Below, one piece after another: positions 1 to 6,950 of a stretch of DNA of 33,123 nucleotides. The position numbers and the translations under genes were made by a program. The first letter of the stretch is position 1; each line of letters opens with the position of its first letter. The DNA comes from CBDULX01 sp965368175 (GTDB lineage: Bacteria > Pseudomonadota > Gammaproteobacteria > SZUA-229): the NCBI GenBank assembly GCA_965368175.1, contig CBDULX010000007.1, positions 1-33,123 on the forward strand, given 5' to 3'. Under the pieces are notes generated by a model that worked only from the letters and a program-made list of their open reading frames with translations, made no database searches and was not told the DNA's origin.

Positions 1-561
1 ACGCCGATGACGGACTTCTTCATAAGTATTCTGCGCACTGAGCAGCTCAATATCGGATATTTCACCCAGTGCGTGTCGATCCTGGGCCTGATCGTAACGA
101 ATATAGGCGATGGACATATCCTCATTGTCCCAGGCATATTTCAGGTCAGCCAGTAATACCTCAAAATAATATCGGGAAATATCGATTTTTCGTCGCTGTA
201 CCACATAGCTTTGGTCGCTCTCTACGGCCCGTCGCAATCCCTCAGCCGCCTCGGTTTTATCGCCGGTCTGGCCAAAATCGTAGAGGGGCTTACGCAGTTG
301 CAATGTGGCAATGCTGTCGGTCTGGTCCTGATTGGTGGCCAGTTTTGAAGGCTCGATACGTGCTGCCTCCAGCCGCAGATCCAGTTCCAGTGCATAACCG
401 GCCTGCGCCTGCCTGAGCTCAGCATCCGCTTCGAGTAAGCGCGCCTGCATCTGCATCAGTCGGGGATGATGAACATCACCGGCCAGCTGAATTGCATACT
501 CAAACGTTAGCGGATCGGGCAACGGCGGCTGACTCTCCGCCAGCACCAGGCCCGGCATCAT
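1..561 (-). CDS. TolC-family outer-membrane efflux protein, N-terminal part (runs off left edge)
   Basis: Reading the minus strand from an ATG at 561 gives about 187 uninterrupted codons that continue past position 1. The product begins MMPGLVLA-ESQPPLPDPL, a short hydrophobic stretch ending in an AxA-like cleavage site. Long amphipathic helices follow, with phrases typical of TolC/OEP channel proteins, such as LRKPLYDFGQTGDKTEAAEG and, later, HALGEISDIELLSAQNTYEEVRH. Members of the family form the trimeric outer-membrane channel of type I secretion and RND efflux. The signal peptide looks too short and lacks positive charge. The same frame extends upstream to an ATG at 597, but a TAA at 574-576 interrupts it (see separate entry). 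An AAGGA-like sequence precedes the 561 ATG, so translation could restart there. The cargo cannot be told, because the partner genes lie outside the window. The family call is fairly sure; whether the gene is functional is uncertain. Confidence 0.75.
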   Translation of the reverse strand, partial: MMPGLVLAESQPPLPDPLTFEYAIQLAGDVHHPRLMQMQARLLEADAELRQAQAGYALELDLRLEAARIEPSKLATNQDQTDSIATLQLRKPLYDFGQTGDKTEAAEGLRRAVESDQSYVVQRRKIDISRYYFEVLLADLKYAWDNEDMSIAYIRYDQAQDRHALGEISDIELLSAQNTYEEVRHRR

Positions 562-597
562 AAGCAACAGTCCTTAAACACGGGCTAGATAGATCAT
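562..597 (-). other. Coupled start codon and in-frame stop in the TolC leader
   Basis: On the minus strand an ATG at 597-595 overlaps the TGA (596-594) of the upstream thioredoxin-like gene as ATGA, the usual sign of translational coupling. That frame reads MIYLARV, then TAA at 574-576, then GLLL and the ATG-ATG of the TolC-like gene. If the stop were a sense codon, the joined leader MIYLARV-x-GLLLMMPGLVLA would be a normal signal peptide with a positive charge and a hydrophobic core. The sequence shows the frame and the stop. That this is a nonsense mutation, a sequencing error or a real reinitiation site is inference. Confidence 0.6.
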
Positions 598-1103
598 CCA
601 GATATTTTACGCTTTTCCCGTTTAAAACGGTTAAAACTGGTTGTCTTATAAGCTTCGGTCACTACATACTCACCCAGCCACATGAACTCTTCGACCGTTG
701 AAGTAGCACCGGTATAACGAGTCACTTTTTGCCCATTCAGGTCAAAAAAAGCCAGTACCGGCGTTGCTCTCACCCGATGCTTCTTGAAAGCAAAATCTTT
801 CTGGGTGATGGTATTGCCCTGGAAATCATTAATTTCAATATCACCCTCTATATCCACCGGGAATATAAGAAAGTGCTTCTTAAAATATGCAATCACCTCA
901 GGTTTGTTAAGAATGGTGGTTTTCATTCGATGACAGAAAGGACATTCATCCATTTCAAAGAACAGCAAGATACCTTTTTTGCCTTGCTCTTGCGCCAGCT
1001 CCAGCTCTTCAGAGAAATCCCCCAGGCTTTCATCGAAGAACTTCTGATCAGCGGCCAATACCGTTTGCGCAAACAAACAGAACAACAAAATAAACCAGCG
1101 CAT
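594..1103 (-). CDS. Periplasmic thioredoxin-fold protein (SoxW-like)
   Basis: 169 residues with a signal peptide (MRWFILLFCLFAQTVLA). The thioredoxin-type active site CPFC is at residues 54-57 inside FFEMDECPFCHRM, and the cis-proline is P115 in RATPVLAFFD. The layout matches the thioredoxin-like/SoxW family of periplasmic reductases, which reduce disulfides on exported substrates; the substrate here is unknown. An upstream GGAG about 9 nt from the ATG supports the start. Its stop overlaps the next reading frame (TolC leader) by ATGA, so the two are probably translated together. A terminator at 1153-1176 separates it from the LysM gene, so it probably has its own promoter in 1104-1150, which I could not define. 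Confidence 0.8.
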   Translation of the reverse strand: MRWFILLFCLFAQTVLAADQKFFDESLGDFSEELELAQEQGKKGILLFFEMDECPFCHRMKTTILNKPEVIAYFKKHFLIFPVDIEGDIEINDFQGNTITQKDFAFKKHRVRATPVLAFFDLNGQKVTRYTGATSTVEEFMWLGEYVVTEAYKTTSFNRFKREKRKISG

Positions 1104-1152
1104 CGAATTACACTCCGTTAGCTCTCAGAATATTAAAAAGTGCCACAAATAA

Positions 1153-1176
1153 AAAAGGCCCGCAAGCGGGCCTTTT
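1153..1176 (-). terminator. Rho-independent terminator after the LysM lipoprotein gene
   Basis: A perfect 11-bp stem (AAAAGGCCCGC / GCGGGCCTTTT) with a 2-base loop. On the minus strand it lies 25 nt after the LysM gene stop and continues into a T-tract. The symmetric A/T flanks would let it work in both directions, but only the minus strand has a gene ending here. Confidence 0.85.
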
Positions 1177-1200
1177 AAAAAAAATGAATTTTTCAATTCA

Positions 1201-1845
1201 TTATTGTGCCAGATAGGCTTCGTCAGTAGCTTCAACAATACCAACTGACCATGCACCACGAGACTTGGCATGAGAAACAGCTGCATCGATATCTGAAGAT
1301 GAAGCATCACGATCGATATCAAATACCTGACCGGGATAAATCAGGTCAGCATCTTTGATCTGGCTGCGGTTAGCTTTATATATCAGTGGCCACTGATAAG
1401 GATTTGAATAAACTTCATCTTTACCAGAAATATTCCACAGATTGTCGCCGCCCATTACTTCATATCGAGCAGCTGAGCCAGATCCATATCCTGAACTCAT
1501 GTCATCAGAGGCATCGGTCAGAGTACCGTCACCACGCAGTCTGGCATCTTCTGCCCGAGCCTGCTCAATGGCGTTATCAGCCTGACGCTGGGCCTGGTTG
1601 GCCAGATCAATAGCTTTGGCATAGTCGCCGGCAGCCAGGGCCGCTTCGGCATCTGAAATCATGCCATCGGTGTCGCGCCATTCAGCGCCAACATTCTGTG
1701 CTTCAGCATTGGAGGCTTTGGCATCGGCAATGGCCTGTTCGGCAGTTGCCTGATCAGCAATTTCGGGTGTTGATGCACAACCTACAGCCAGGCCGAGCAC
1801 AAGCATGATGATAAAAAAGGGCTTGGCTAAAAGATTCATTTTCAT
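1201..1845 (-). CDS. LysM-domain lipoprotein with DUF4398-like helical region
   Basis: 214 residues from the ATG at 1845, chosen because TCTGGAGA lies 8 nt upstream and the protein then begins with a clean lipoprotein signal (MKMNLLAKPFFIIMLVLGLA, lipobox LAVGC, Cys23). Residues about 30-105 are alanine-rich helices resembling DUF4398 envelope proteins. A Ser/Gly linker follows, then a LysM fold at about 128-178 (YEVMGGDNLWNIS ... LIYPGQVFDI), which binds peptidoglycan glycans. It is therefore likely an outer-membrane-anchored, wall-contacting structural or accessory protein; its exact role is unknown. It is a single-gene unit with a promoter at 1890-1918 and a terminator at 1153-1176. Confidence 0.85.
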   Translation of the reverse strand: MKMNLLAKPFFIIMLVLGLAVGCASTPEIADQATAEQAIADAKASNAEAQNVGAEWRDTDGMISDAEAALAAGDYAKAIDLANQAQRQADNAIEQARAEDARLRGDGTLTDASDDMSSGYGSGSAARYEVMGGDNLWNISGKDEVYSNPYQWPLIYKANRSQIKDADLIYPGQVFDIDRDASSSDIDAAVSHAKSRGAWSVGIVEATDEAYLAQ

Positions 1846-1889
1846 TGGTGGTTCTCCAGAACGGGTTATCCTAGTTTTTATTAATGTGG

Positions 1890-1918
1890 AAAGTAGCAAT
1901 GCACACTCAAGGTGTCAA
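1890..1918 (-). promoter_or_regulatory. Sigma-70-type promoter of the LysM lipoprotein gene
   Basis: On the minus strand a perfect -35 TTGACA (1918-1913) is followed after exactly 17 bp by TACTTT (1895-1890), a weak -10. The predicted start lies about 40 nt upstream of the ATG at 1845. This is read from sequence only. Confidence 0.5.
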
Positions 1919-1957
1919 GCGACAAGGCGTATTCTTGTGTAAATATATTTTTCGAGT

Positions 1958-1973
1958 TGTGATATATATCATC
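1958..1973 (+). promoter_or_regulatory. FNR/CRP-type palindrome upstream of the arsC operon
   Basis: TGTGATATATATCATC contains the perfect 12-bp palindrome TGATATATATCA (1960-1971). It matches the FNR/Anr consensus TTGAT-N4-ATCAA at 8 of 10 defined positions, and the left half also matches the CRP half-site TGTGA. A -10-like TAGAAT lies at 1992-1997, placing the palindrome centre about 40 bp before the expected start, close to the class II activator position (-41.5). Regulation by an FNR/CRP-family protein is inferred. Confidence 0.5.
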
Positions 1974-2032
1974 TTTTTACAAAGAGTGTATTAGAATATT
2001 GCATCTCATCCTCCTGAACTGAGTAATTAATC

Positions 2033-2386
2033 ATGAGTCAGTCGATCAAAATATATCATAACCCTCGTTGTTCAAAGTCACGCCAAACTCTGGAGCTGAT
2101 TCGTCAACAGGGTATTGAACCCGAGGTGGTAGAATATCTGAAAACACCGCCCAGTAAAAGTGAGCTTGTAGACATTTTATCACGGCTGAATATGGAACCC
2201 CGCCAACTGATGCGCACCAGGGAAGTCGAATACAAAGAAAACAATCTTGACTCAACAGAGCTTAGCAATGACCAGCTAATTGACGCTATGGTGAAAAATC
2301 CTAAATTGATAGAACGCCCAATTGTCATCAACCTGCAAAAAGCGGCGCTGGGAAGGCCGCCTGAAAATGTACTGGAGATTTTATAA
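2033..2386 (+). CDS. arsC: Arsenate reductase-like protein (ArsC/YfgD family, glutaredoxin-type)
   Basis: 117 residues, a normal length for the family. It has the redox cysteine C13 in YHNPRCSKSRQTLE, then the LMRTRE segment (R61) and the KLIERPIVI motif (R95). In the family these arginines help bind the arsenate oxyanion. NPRCSKSR is the form found in YfgD-type members, whose arsenate activity is less well established than that of plasmid ArsC. No arsB or arsR is nearby; the neighbours are wrbA and DUF2069, the same trio seen in Pseudomonas, so a general redox role is as likely as arsenic resistance. It is the first gene of a probable four-gene operon, and its stop overlaps the wrbA start (TAATG). 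Confidence 0.88.
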   Translation: MSQSIKIYHNPRCSKSRQTLELIRQQGIEPEVVEYLKTPPSKSELVDILSRLNMEPRQLMRTREVEYKENNLDSTELSNDQLIDAMVKNPKLIERPIVINLQKAALGRPPENVLEIL

Positions 2387-2979
2387 TGCCTGAAATCCTG
2401 GTACTTTATTACAGCCTGGGAGGCAGTACAGAAGAAATGGCTCGCACCATTGCACGCGGCGTGGAAGAAGTCACTGACATGCGCGCACGCCTGCGTTCAG
2501 TACCATCAGTTTCACCGGTATGCGAAGCCGTAGCATCAGATATTCCTGAACAGGGAGCACCTTATGCTCTCCCACAGGATCTACAGGAATGTGCGGGATT
2601 GATTATGGGTAGCCCGACTCATTTTGGTAATATGGCAGCTCCGCTGAAATATTTTGTCGACAGCACCAGCAGCCTCTGGATGAGCGGCGACCTGATCGGC
2701 AAGCCGGCAGCCGTGTTTACCGCCACCGCCAGCATGCACGGTGGACAGGAATCAACCCTGTTAAGCATGATGCTACCCCTGTTGCACCACGGAATGATTT
2801 TAATGGGGCTCCCCTACAGTGAGCAAGCGTTGTTACGAACCGCGACCGGCGGTACTCCCTATGGAGCCAGTCGTCTAACCAGTGATAAACAGAAACTGTC
2901 ACTGAGTGAAGATGAGAAAACACTGTGCATGGCCTTAGGTCAACGTGTTGCTGAAACCGCCTACAAATTACAGGGTTAA
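2386..2979 (+). CDS. wrbA: NAD(P)H:quinone oxidoreductase, WrbA family
   Basis: 197 residues with a flavodoxin fold. The N-terminal FMN phosphate loop is LYYSLGGSTEEMAR (residues about 6-19), and the second FMN contact is GSPTHFGNMAAPLKYFVD. The C-terminal GGTPYGAS segment is typical of WrbA. WrbA proteins are cytoplasmic tetramers that reduce quinones by two electrons and so limit semiquinone formation. The gene starts on the last base of the arsC stop, so the two are translationally coupled. Length and motifs fit the family (E. coli WrbA is 198 residues). Confidence 0.9.
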   Translation: MPEILVLYYSLGGSTEEMARTIARGVEEVTDMRARLRSVPSVSPVCEAVASDIPEQGAPYALPQDLQECAGLIMGSPTHFGNMAAPLKYFVDSTSSLWMSGDLIGKPAAVFTATASMHGGQESTLLSMMLPLLHHGMILMGLPYSEQALLRTATGGTPYGASRLTSDKQKLSLSEDEKTLCMALGQRVAETAYKLQG

Positions 2980-2982
2980 TCC

Positions 2983-3390
2983 ATGAATTCGATTACTATA
3001 TTTCGAGGTATGAGTCTGTTTGGTTATTTTGGACTCATCCTGGTCATATTCTGCTGGCACCTGTGGGTCGACCCACTGCCGCCAGAGTTCATTTCCATCA
3101 CTCTGCTTGTACAATTGGGTCCTTTGATGTTCCCATTAAAGGGTATACTAAATGGCAAAGCCTATACCCACGCCTGGGCGAGCTATCTGTCTCTACTCTA
3201 CTTTGTGGTAGGTGTATGGTATGCCGCGGCTGGAGATAGCCGACTGTTCGGTATATTAATTTGCCTGTTCAGCCTGATTTTTTTCATTGGCGCCATTTTA
3301 TTTGCCCGCAACCAGGGCATAGCCAATACAATAATCAGTACTGAAAAGGACTTGAATCAGCAGAACATTAATGAAGACAATTCACCTTAA
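2983..3390 (+). CDS. DUF2069 inner-membrane protein
   Basis: 135 residues with about four hydrophobic segments (near residues 9-27, 38-55, 66-85 and 88-107) and a polar C-terminal tail. The size, and its position directly after arsC-wrbA, match the DUF2069 membrane proteins at this locus in other gammaproteobacteria. Function is unknown. It begins 3 nt after the wrbA stop and is certainly co-transcribed. Confidence 0.8.
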   Translation: MNSITIFRGMSLFGYFGLILVIFCWHLWVDPLPPEFISITLLVQLGPLMFPLKGILNGKAYTHAWASYLSLLYFVVGVWYAAAGDSRLFGILICLFSLIFFIGAILFARNQGIANTIISTEKDLNQQNINEDNSP

Positions 3391-3414
3391 AGAACACAGA
3401 ATTACAGGTAGATT

Positions 3415-3837
3415 ATGTACACACTGAATGAATTGAAAAAACAGAATACCGAGATCACTGAATTAATCGATGTGCTCTCAGCACTGATTGAACATCAGAA
3501 TCTGCGCGGCAACCCTTATGTTTGTGATCTGGTTTCTAAATTTAATGAAAAAGTCTGGATGCACCTGGTATTTGAGGATAACACCATTTATTCAGAGCTG
3601 GCTCGACACCATAATCCGGATATCAGCAACATAGCCAAACGCTTTCATGAAAGCGCAAGGGAAATAAAAAAAGATTTTTCAGGCTATGTGAAACTCTGGT
3701 GCAAAACCACCTCAGGTCAGCTCTCTCAGGACGGATTCCCTGAACAATCCGAAAAAATATTCCATTTAATACGGGACCGGATTCGTTATGAACGAGATGA
3801 AGTATTCCCTATAATCGAGAAACATTACGACAGCTAA
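3415..3837 (+). CDS. Hemerythrin-like (HHE) protein
   Basis: 140 residues, all helical. Candidate metal ligands are H27, H50 and E54 (in WMHLVFEDNTIY), H79 (in RFHES) and E126/E129 in IRYERDEVFPII, spaced as in hemerythrin-like domains that bind di-iron and sense or carry oxygen or nitric oxide. The usual histidine of the last helix is not obvious, so the metal site may be non-standard. It lies 24 nt after DUF2069, with an AGG ribosome site before the ATG, and is followed by a hairpin at 3841-3873, making it the last gene of the arsC operon. An oxygen- or NO-related role fits the FNR-like site, but this is inference. Confidence 0.75.
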   Translation: MYTLNELKKQNTEITELIDVLSALIEHQNLRGNPYVCDLVSKFNEKVWMHLVFEDNTIYSELARHHNPDISNIAKRFHESAREIKKDFSGYVKLWCKTTSGQLSQDGFPEQSEKIFHLIRDRIRYERDEVFPIIEKHYDS

Positions 3838-3840
3838 GAT

Positions 3841-3873
3841 AATAATAGCCTGATTAATTAACAGGCTATTATT
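3841..3873 (+). terminator. Hairpin terminator after the hemerythrin-like gene
   Basis: A perfect 12-bp stem (AATAATAGCCTG / CAGGCTATTATT) with a 9-nt loop begins 4 nt after the stop codon. There is no strong T-tract beyond the stem's own TATTATT, so its efficiency is uncertain. Confidence 0.65.
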
Positions 3874-4307
3874 GCTATCGAGATTCTATTAATCAAACGT
3901 ATATTAACAATCTTCGTCGACGATACTGTGCCAGCCCAACATCAACCGGCAACAGCATATACTAATACTACCGATCATTTCCCTGGCAGCCCATCTTTAT
4001 AGCCAGGACCCCGAGTATGAATATGGAATAAATTATCCAGCGGCGTCTTGCAACACCACGCTTCAGGTCACGCAGAAGCACTCATATACTTGATCAGAGC
4101 TCCCCTGGCTGGCTGACAAACCACCATATCATAGAGAAACCGCTATAATCCGGGGCAATCTATATAGCATGATTTAATCGTTTAAGACCCCTGATTTTGT
4201 CTGCCAGGCTGAATTTAAGCCGCGTCGGCTACCCAACTGAAATCTTTGACTATACTCTAATTCATAATCCTAAAAATAAGCCCTGTTACAGTTGATAGAG
4301 AGTTGAA
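3874..4307. other. Non-coding gap of 434 bp before the chemoreceptor gene
   Basis: No convincing reading frame on either strand. It contains one degenerate copy of the window's palindromic repeat (about 4073-4108) and AT-rich stretches near 3950 and 4160-4190. TTTGAC at 4245-4250 could be part of a -35, but no good -10 follows at the right spacing. It sits where the arsC and hda blocks, close together in related genomes, are separated. Confidence 0.5.
4073..4108 (-). repeat. Half-copy of the palindromic CCTCTGATCAAG repeat
   Basis: On the minus strand it reads GGGGAGCTCTGATCAAGTATATGAGTGCTTCTG in two overlapping stretches. It matches one arm of the 12219-12295 element with few changes. No clear opposite arm is present. 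Confidence 0.6.
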
Positions 4308-6218
4308 ATGTTAAAGAACATCAATATTGGCACTTTACTGAGTATTGGTTTCAGTTCTGTGCTGCTACTGGTTGTCACTATTGCCATACCCGTTGTTAAT
4401 TCCAGCATCTCCGATATCATCAGGAACGCCGAACAAAGGGAAATGAAAGGCCTGTATGAAGCTGCCATCACAGAACTGGAATCAGAAGCAAGGCTGGCGG
4501 AAGCACTGAGCACTTTCGTCGCCAGTCTGGATATAACATCTGAACTATTTGCCAATAATCAACGCCAGCAACTGGCCGATTTGCTGTTGCCCGCTTATGG
4601 GGTTATGAAGAAAGAGTTCAATGCCCGCCAGTTCCAGTATCACACACCGCCCGCCACATCTTTCCTGCGCCTTCACAAACCGACAAAGTTCGGTGACGAC
4701 CTGTCATCTTTCCGCAAGACCGTAGTCACCGCCAATGAACAGAAACAACGGGTACATGGTCTGGAGAAAGGCGTGGCCGGGCTTGGTATTCGAGGCATTT
4801 CACCTGTTTTCCACAACAATCAGCACATCGGCTCTGTAGAATTCGGCATGTCCTTCGGTCAGCCTTTCTTTGACCATTTCAAGAACAAGTTTAATGTAGA
4901 CATCTCTCTCTACTCGCAATTTTCCGATGGTTTCAAAGCGATCGGCTCTACACTGTCAGGCAGATCATTGCTTAACAATGATGAGATGATAAAGATACTG
5001 AATGGATCCCCTCAGACAAAACAGCTGACCATTAATGACCAGCAACTCGCGGTTTATGGTCAACTCATCAAAGACTTTTCAGGTAATCCGATCGGAGTTC
5101 TGGAATTCGCTATGGACAGAAGTGTCTATTCAACAGCCTTTAACAATGCCCGTAACACCACCCTTATAATCGGGGTTTTATCCCTGGTTCTGGGCCTGTT
5201 ATTTGCCAGGCTGGTGTCCAGACTCATCGGACGTCCACTGAACCAGACCATTGAAGCCATGAATGAAATTGCCCAGGGTGAAGGAGACCTTACTCGAAGA
5301 CTGGATGAATCGGGCACTAATGAGATCAGCAAACTGGCCGCTGCCTTTAACCGTTTTTCAGAAAAAGTCAGACTTATGGTGAGTCATGTCTCCGGCTCCA
5401 CTACACAGCTGGCCTCGGCAGCTGAAGAAATGTCGACGATCACTGCAGAAACCAGTCGAGGTGTCAGCAGACAACAGTCAGAAACCAACCAGGTGGCAAC
5501 TGCCATGAACCAGATGACAGCCACCGTCCAGGAAGTCGCGCGTCATGCCACCCATGCGGCAGAAGCCGCCACCAGTGCTGACCACGATTCATCTGAGGGT
5601 CGCAGCATCGTAGTTGCCACCATGAAATTAATAGAAAATCTGGCCCGTGAGATCAACTCCGCCTCAACTGTCATCAGCCAGCTGGAACATGACAGTGAAA
5701 ACATTGGCAGCGTCCTGGATGTTATTCGTGGCATTGCGGAACAAACAAATCTACTGGCCCTTAACGCCGCTATTGAAGCGGCACGTGCCGGTGAACAGGG
5801 CCGGGGGTTTGCCGTGGTAGCGGATGAAGTGCGTAACCTGGCCAGCAAAACCCAGCAATCAACATCAGAAATACAGGAAATGATAGAAAAACTTCAACTG
5901 GGTGCGCGTTCGGCCGTTAAGGCCATGCATGAAAGTTCGAATCATGCTGAAGATACAGTAAAACACTCCTCCCAGGCTGCCGCTTCTCTGGAAAAAATCA
6001 CCGCTGCGGTATCTATGATCAAGGATATGAATGCCCAGATTGCAATTGCTGCAGAACAGCAGAGCTCAGTTTCTGAGGAAATTAACAAGAACATTGTCAA
6101 TATCAGTATGGTGGTCAATGAAACGGCCGATGGTGCTAGCCAGACATCTTCTGCGAGCGGGGAACTGGCCCGATTATCCAATGAGTTACAGAAACTGGTT
6201 GGGCAATTTAAGATATAA
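4308..6218 (+). CDS. Methyl-accepting chemotaxis protein with periplasmic Cache-type sensor
   Basis: 636 residues. TM1 is at about 8-30, then a large periplasmic ligand-binding region at about 31-283, TM2 at about 284-304, HAMP at about 300-355, and a cytoplasmic coiled-coil signalling domain to the end. The conserved tip that binds CheA/CheW is clear (RGIAEQTNLLALNAAIEAAR, about 470-490), followed by GRGFAVVADEVRNLA. The periplasmic phrases RLHKPTKFGDDLSSFRKTV and FHNNQHIGSVEFG resemble the double-Cache (dCache_3-like) sensors of chemoreceptors and kinases; the ligand cannot be predicted. The protein ends LVGQFKI with no CheR-binding pentapeptide, so adaptation would rely on direct methylation. 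AGAGAG before the ATG supports the start. It stands alone, convergent with hda. Confidence 0.93.
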   Translation: MLKNINIGTLLSIGFSSVLLLVVTIAIPVVNSSISDIIRNAEQREMKGLYEAAITELESEARLAEALSTFVASLDITSELFANNQRQQLADLLLPAYGVMKKEFNARQFQYHTPPATSFLRLHKPTKFGDDLSSFRKTVVTANEQKQRVHGLEKGVAGLGIRGISPVFHNNQHIGSVEFGMSFGQPFFDHFKNKFNVDISLYSQFSDGFKAIGSTLSGRSLLNNDEMIKILNGSPQTKQLTINDQQLAVYGQLIKDFSGNPIGVLEFAMDRSVYSTAFNNARNTTLIIGVLSLVLGLLFARLVSRLIGRPLNQTIEAMNEIAQGEGDLTRRLDESGTNEISKLAAAFNRFSEKVRLMVSHVSGSTTQLASAAEEMSTITAETSRGVSRQQSETNQVATAMNQMTATVQEVARHATHAAEAATSADHDSSEGRSIVVATMKLIENLAREINSASTVISQLEHDSENIGSVLDVIRGIAEQTNLLALNAAIEAARAGEQGRGFAVVADEVRNLASKTQQSTSEIQEMIEKLQLGARSAVKAMHESSNHAEDTVKHSSQAAASLEKITAAVSMIKDMNAQIAIAAEQQSSVSEEINKNIVNISMVVNETADGASQTSSASGELARLSNELQKLVGQFKI

Positions 6219-6257
6219 AGGTGAAGTATGAATCAGGGCTGATGGGTAACAATCAGA

Positions 6258-6950
6258 CTAACCAATCACTTCTTTTACAAAAGGCACGGTAATCAATCGA
6301 TGTTGTGCCAGTGATGCATGTTCCAGAGTTTGCAGTTTTTTAAATAATCCGTTCATATCCCGAGCGTAATGTTTCAGCATATAACTACAGACATTATCTG
6401 ATAACTCAAACCCCCGATTACGTGCGTGTTGCTGGAGTGCCGTTTGTAAATCCTCATCGGCAAGAGGCTGAATACTGATAACCGGCCCCCAGTTAAGCCG
6501 GGAACGAAGATCCTCCAGCTGAAGATCCAGCTCATTGGGCGGCAGTGATGCTGAAAACAGTAAATGGCTACGGGTTTCTCGCACCCGGTTGATCAGATTG
6601 AACAATTGCTCCTGCCACTCCGGTTTATCCTTCACCTGCTCCACATCATCAATACAGATCAGATCCATCGACTCTATGCCATCCAGCAATTGTGGTGAGT
6701 AATCGATCAATTGAACAAGTGGAAGATAACTCACTGAATAGCTGTTTTCAGTGGCCAGGTGGCATGCTGCCTGCATTAAATGACTTTTCCCCACCCCTGG
6801 CGCACCCCACAGGAACAACTGCTGTTCACCCTGTTTTTGCGCCATGGTATCCAGTAATCTCAGCAGTAACTGATTGTTGCCGGCAATGAAATTATTGAGG
6901 GTGTGGGTTTCCCTGAGCTTGAGGTCAAGGATGAGCTGTTTAGCCATCAT
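6258..6950 (-). CDS. hda: DnaA regulatory inactivator Hda
   Basis: 230 residues, AAA+ family. The N-terminal KQLILDLKL fits the sliding-clamp-binding motif of Hda. Walker A is GAPGVGKS (49-56), Walker B ICIDDV (98-103), and the arginine finger R151 is in LRSRLNWG. There is no DnaA domain IV, which distinguishes it from DnaA. With the DNA-loaded clamp, Hda stimulates ATP hydrolysis by DnaA and so prevents re-initiation. Two ATGs (6950 and 6947) are adjacent; the first overlaps the perM stop as ATGA, so translation is coupled to perM. Confidence 0.92.
   Translation of the reverse strand: MMAKQLILDLKLRETHTLNNFIAGNNQLLLRLLDTMAQKQGEQQLFLWGAPGVGKSHLMQAACHLATENSYSVSYLPLVQLIDYSPQLLDGIESMDLICIDDVEQVKDKPEWQEQLFNLINRVRETRSHLLFSASLPPNELDLQLEDLRSRLNWGPVISIQPLADEDLQTALQQHARNRGFELSDNVCSYMLKHYARDMNGLFKKLQTLEHASLAQHRLITVPFVKEVIG

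Noticed and set aside
2033..2386. Arsenic-resistance operon
   Set aside because: No arsB, arsR or arsH nearby, and the CSKSR form is the YfgD-like type, so a resistance role is not shown.
4245..4274. Sigma-70 or sigma-28 promoter for the chemoreceptor gene
   Set aside because: TTTGAC is present but no acceptable -10 at 16-18 bp, and no flagellar-type sigma-28 pair was found.
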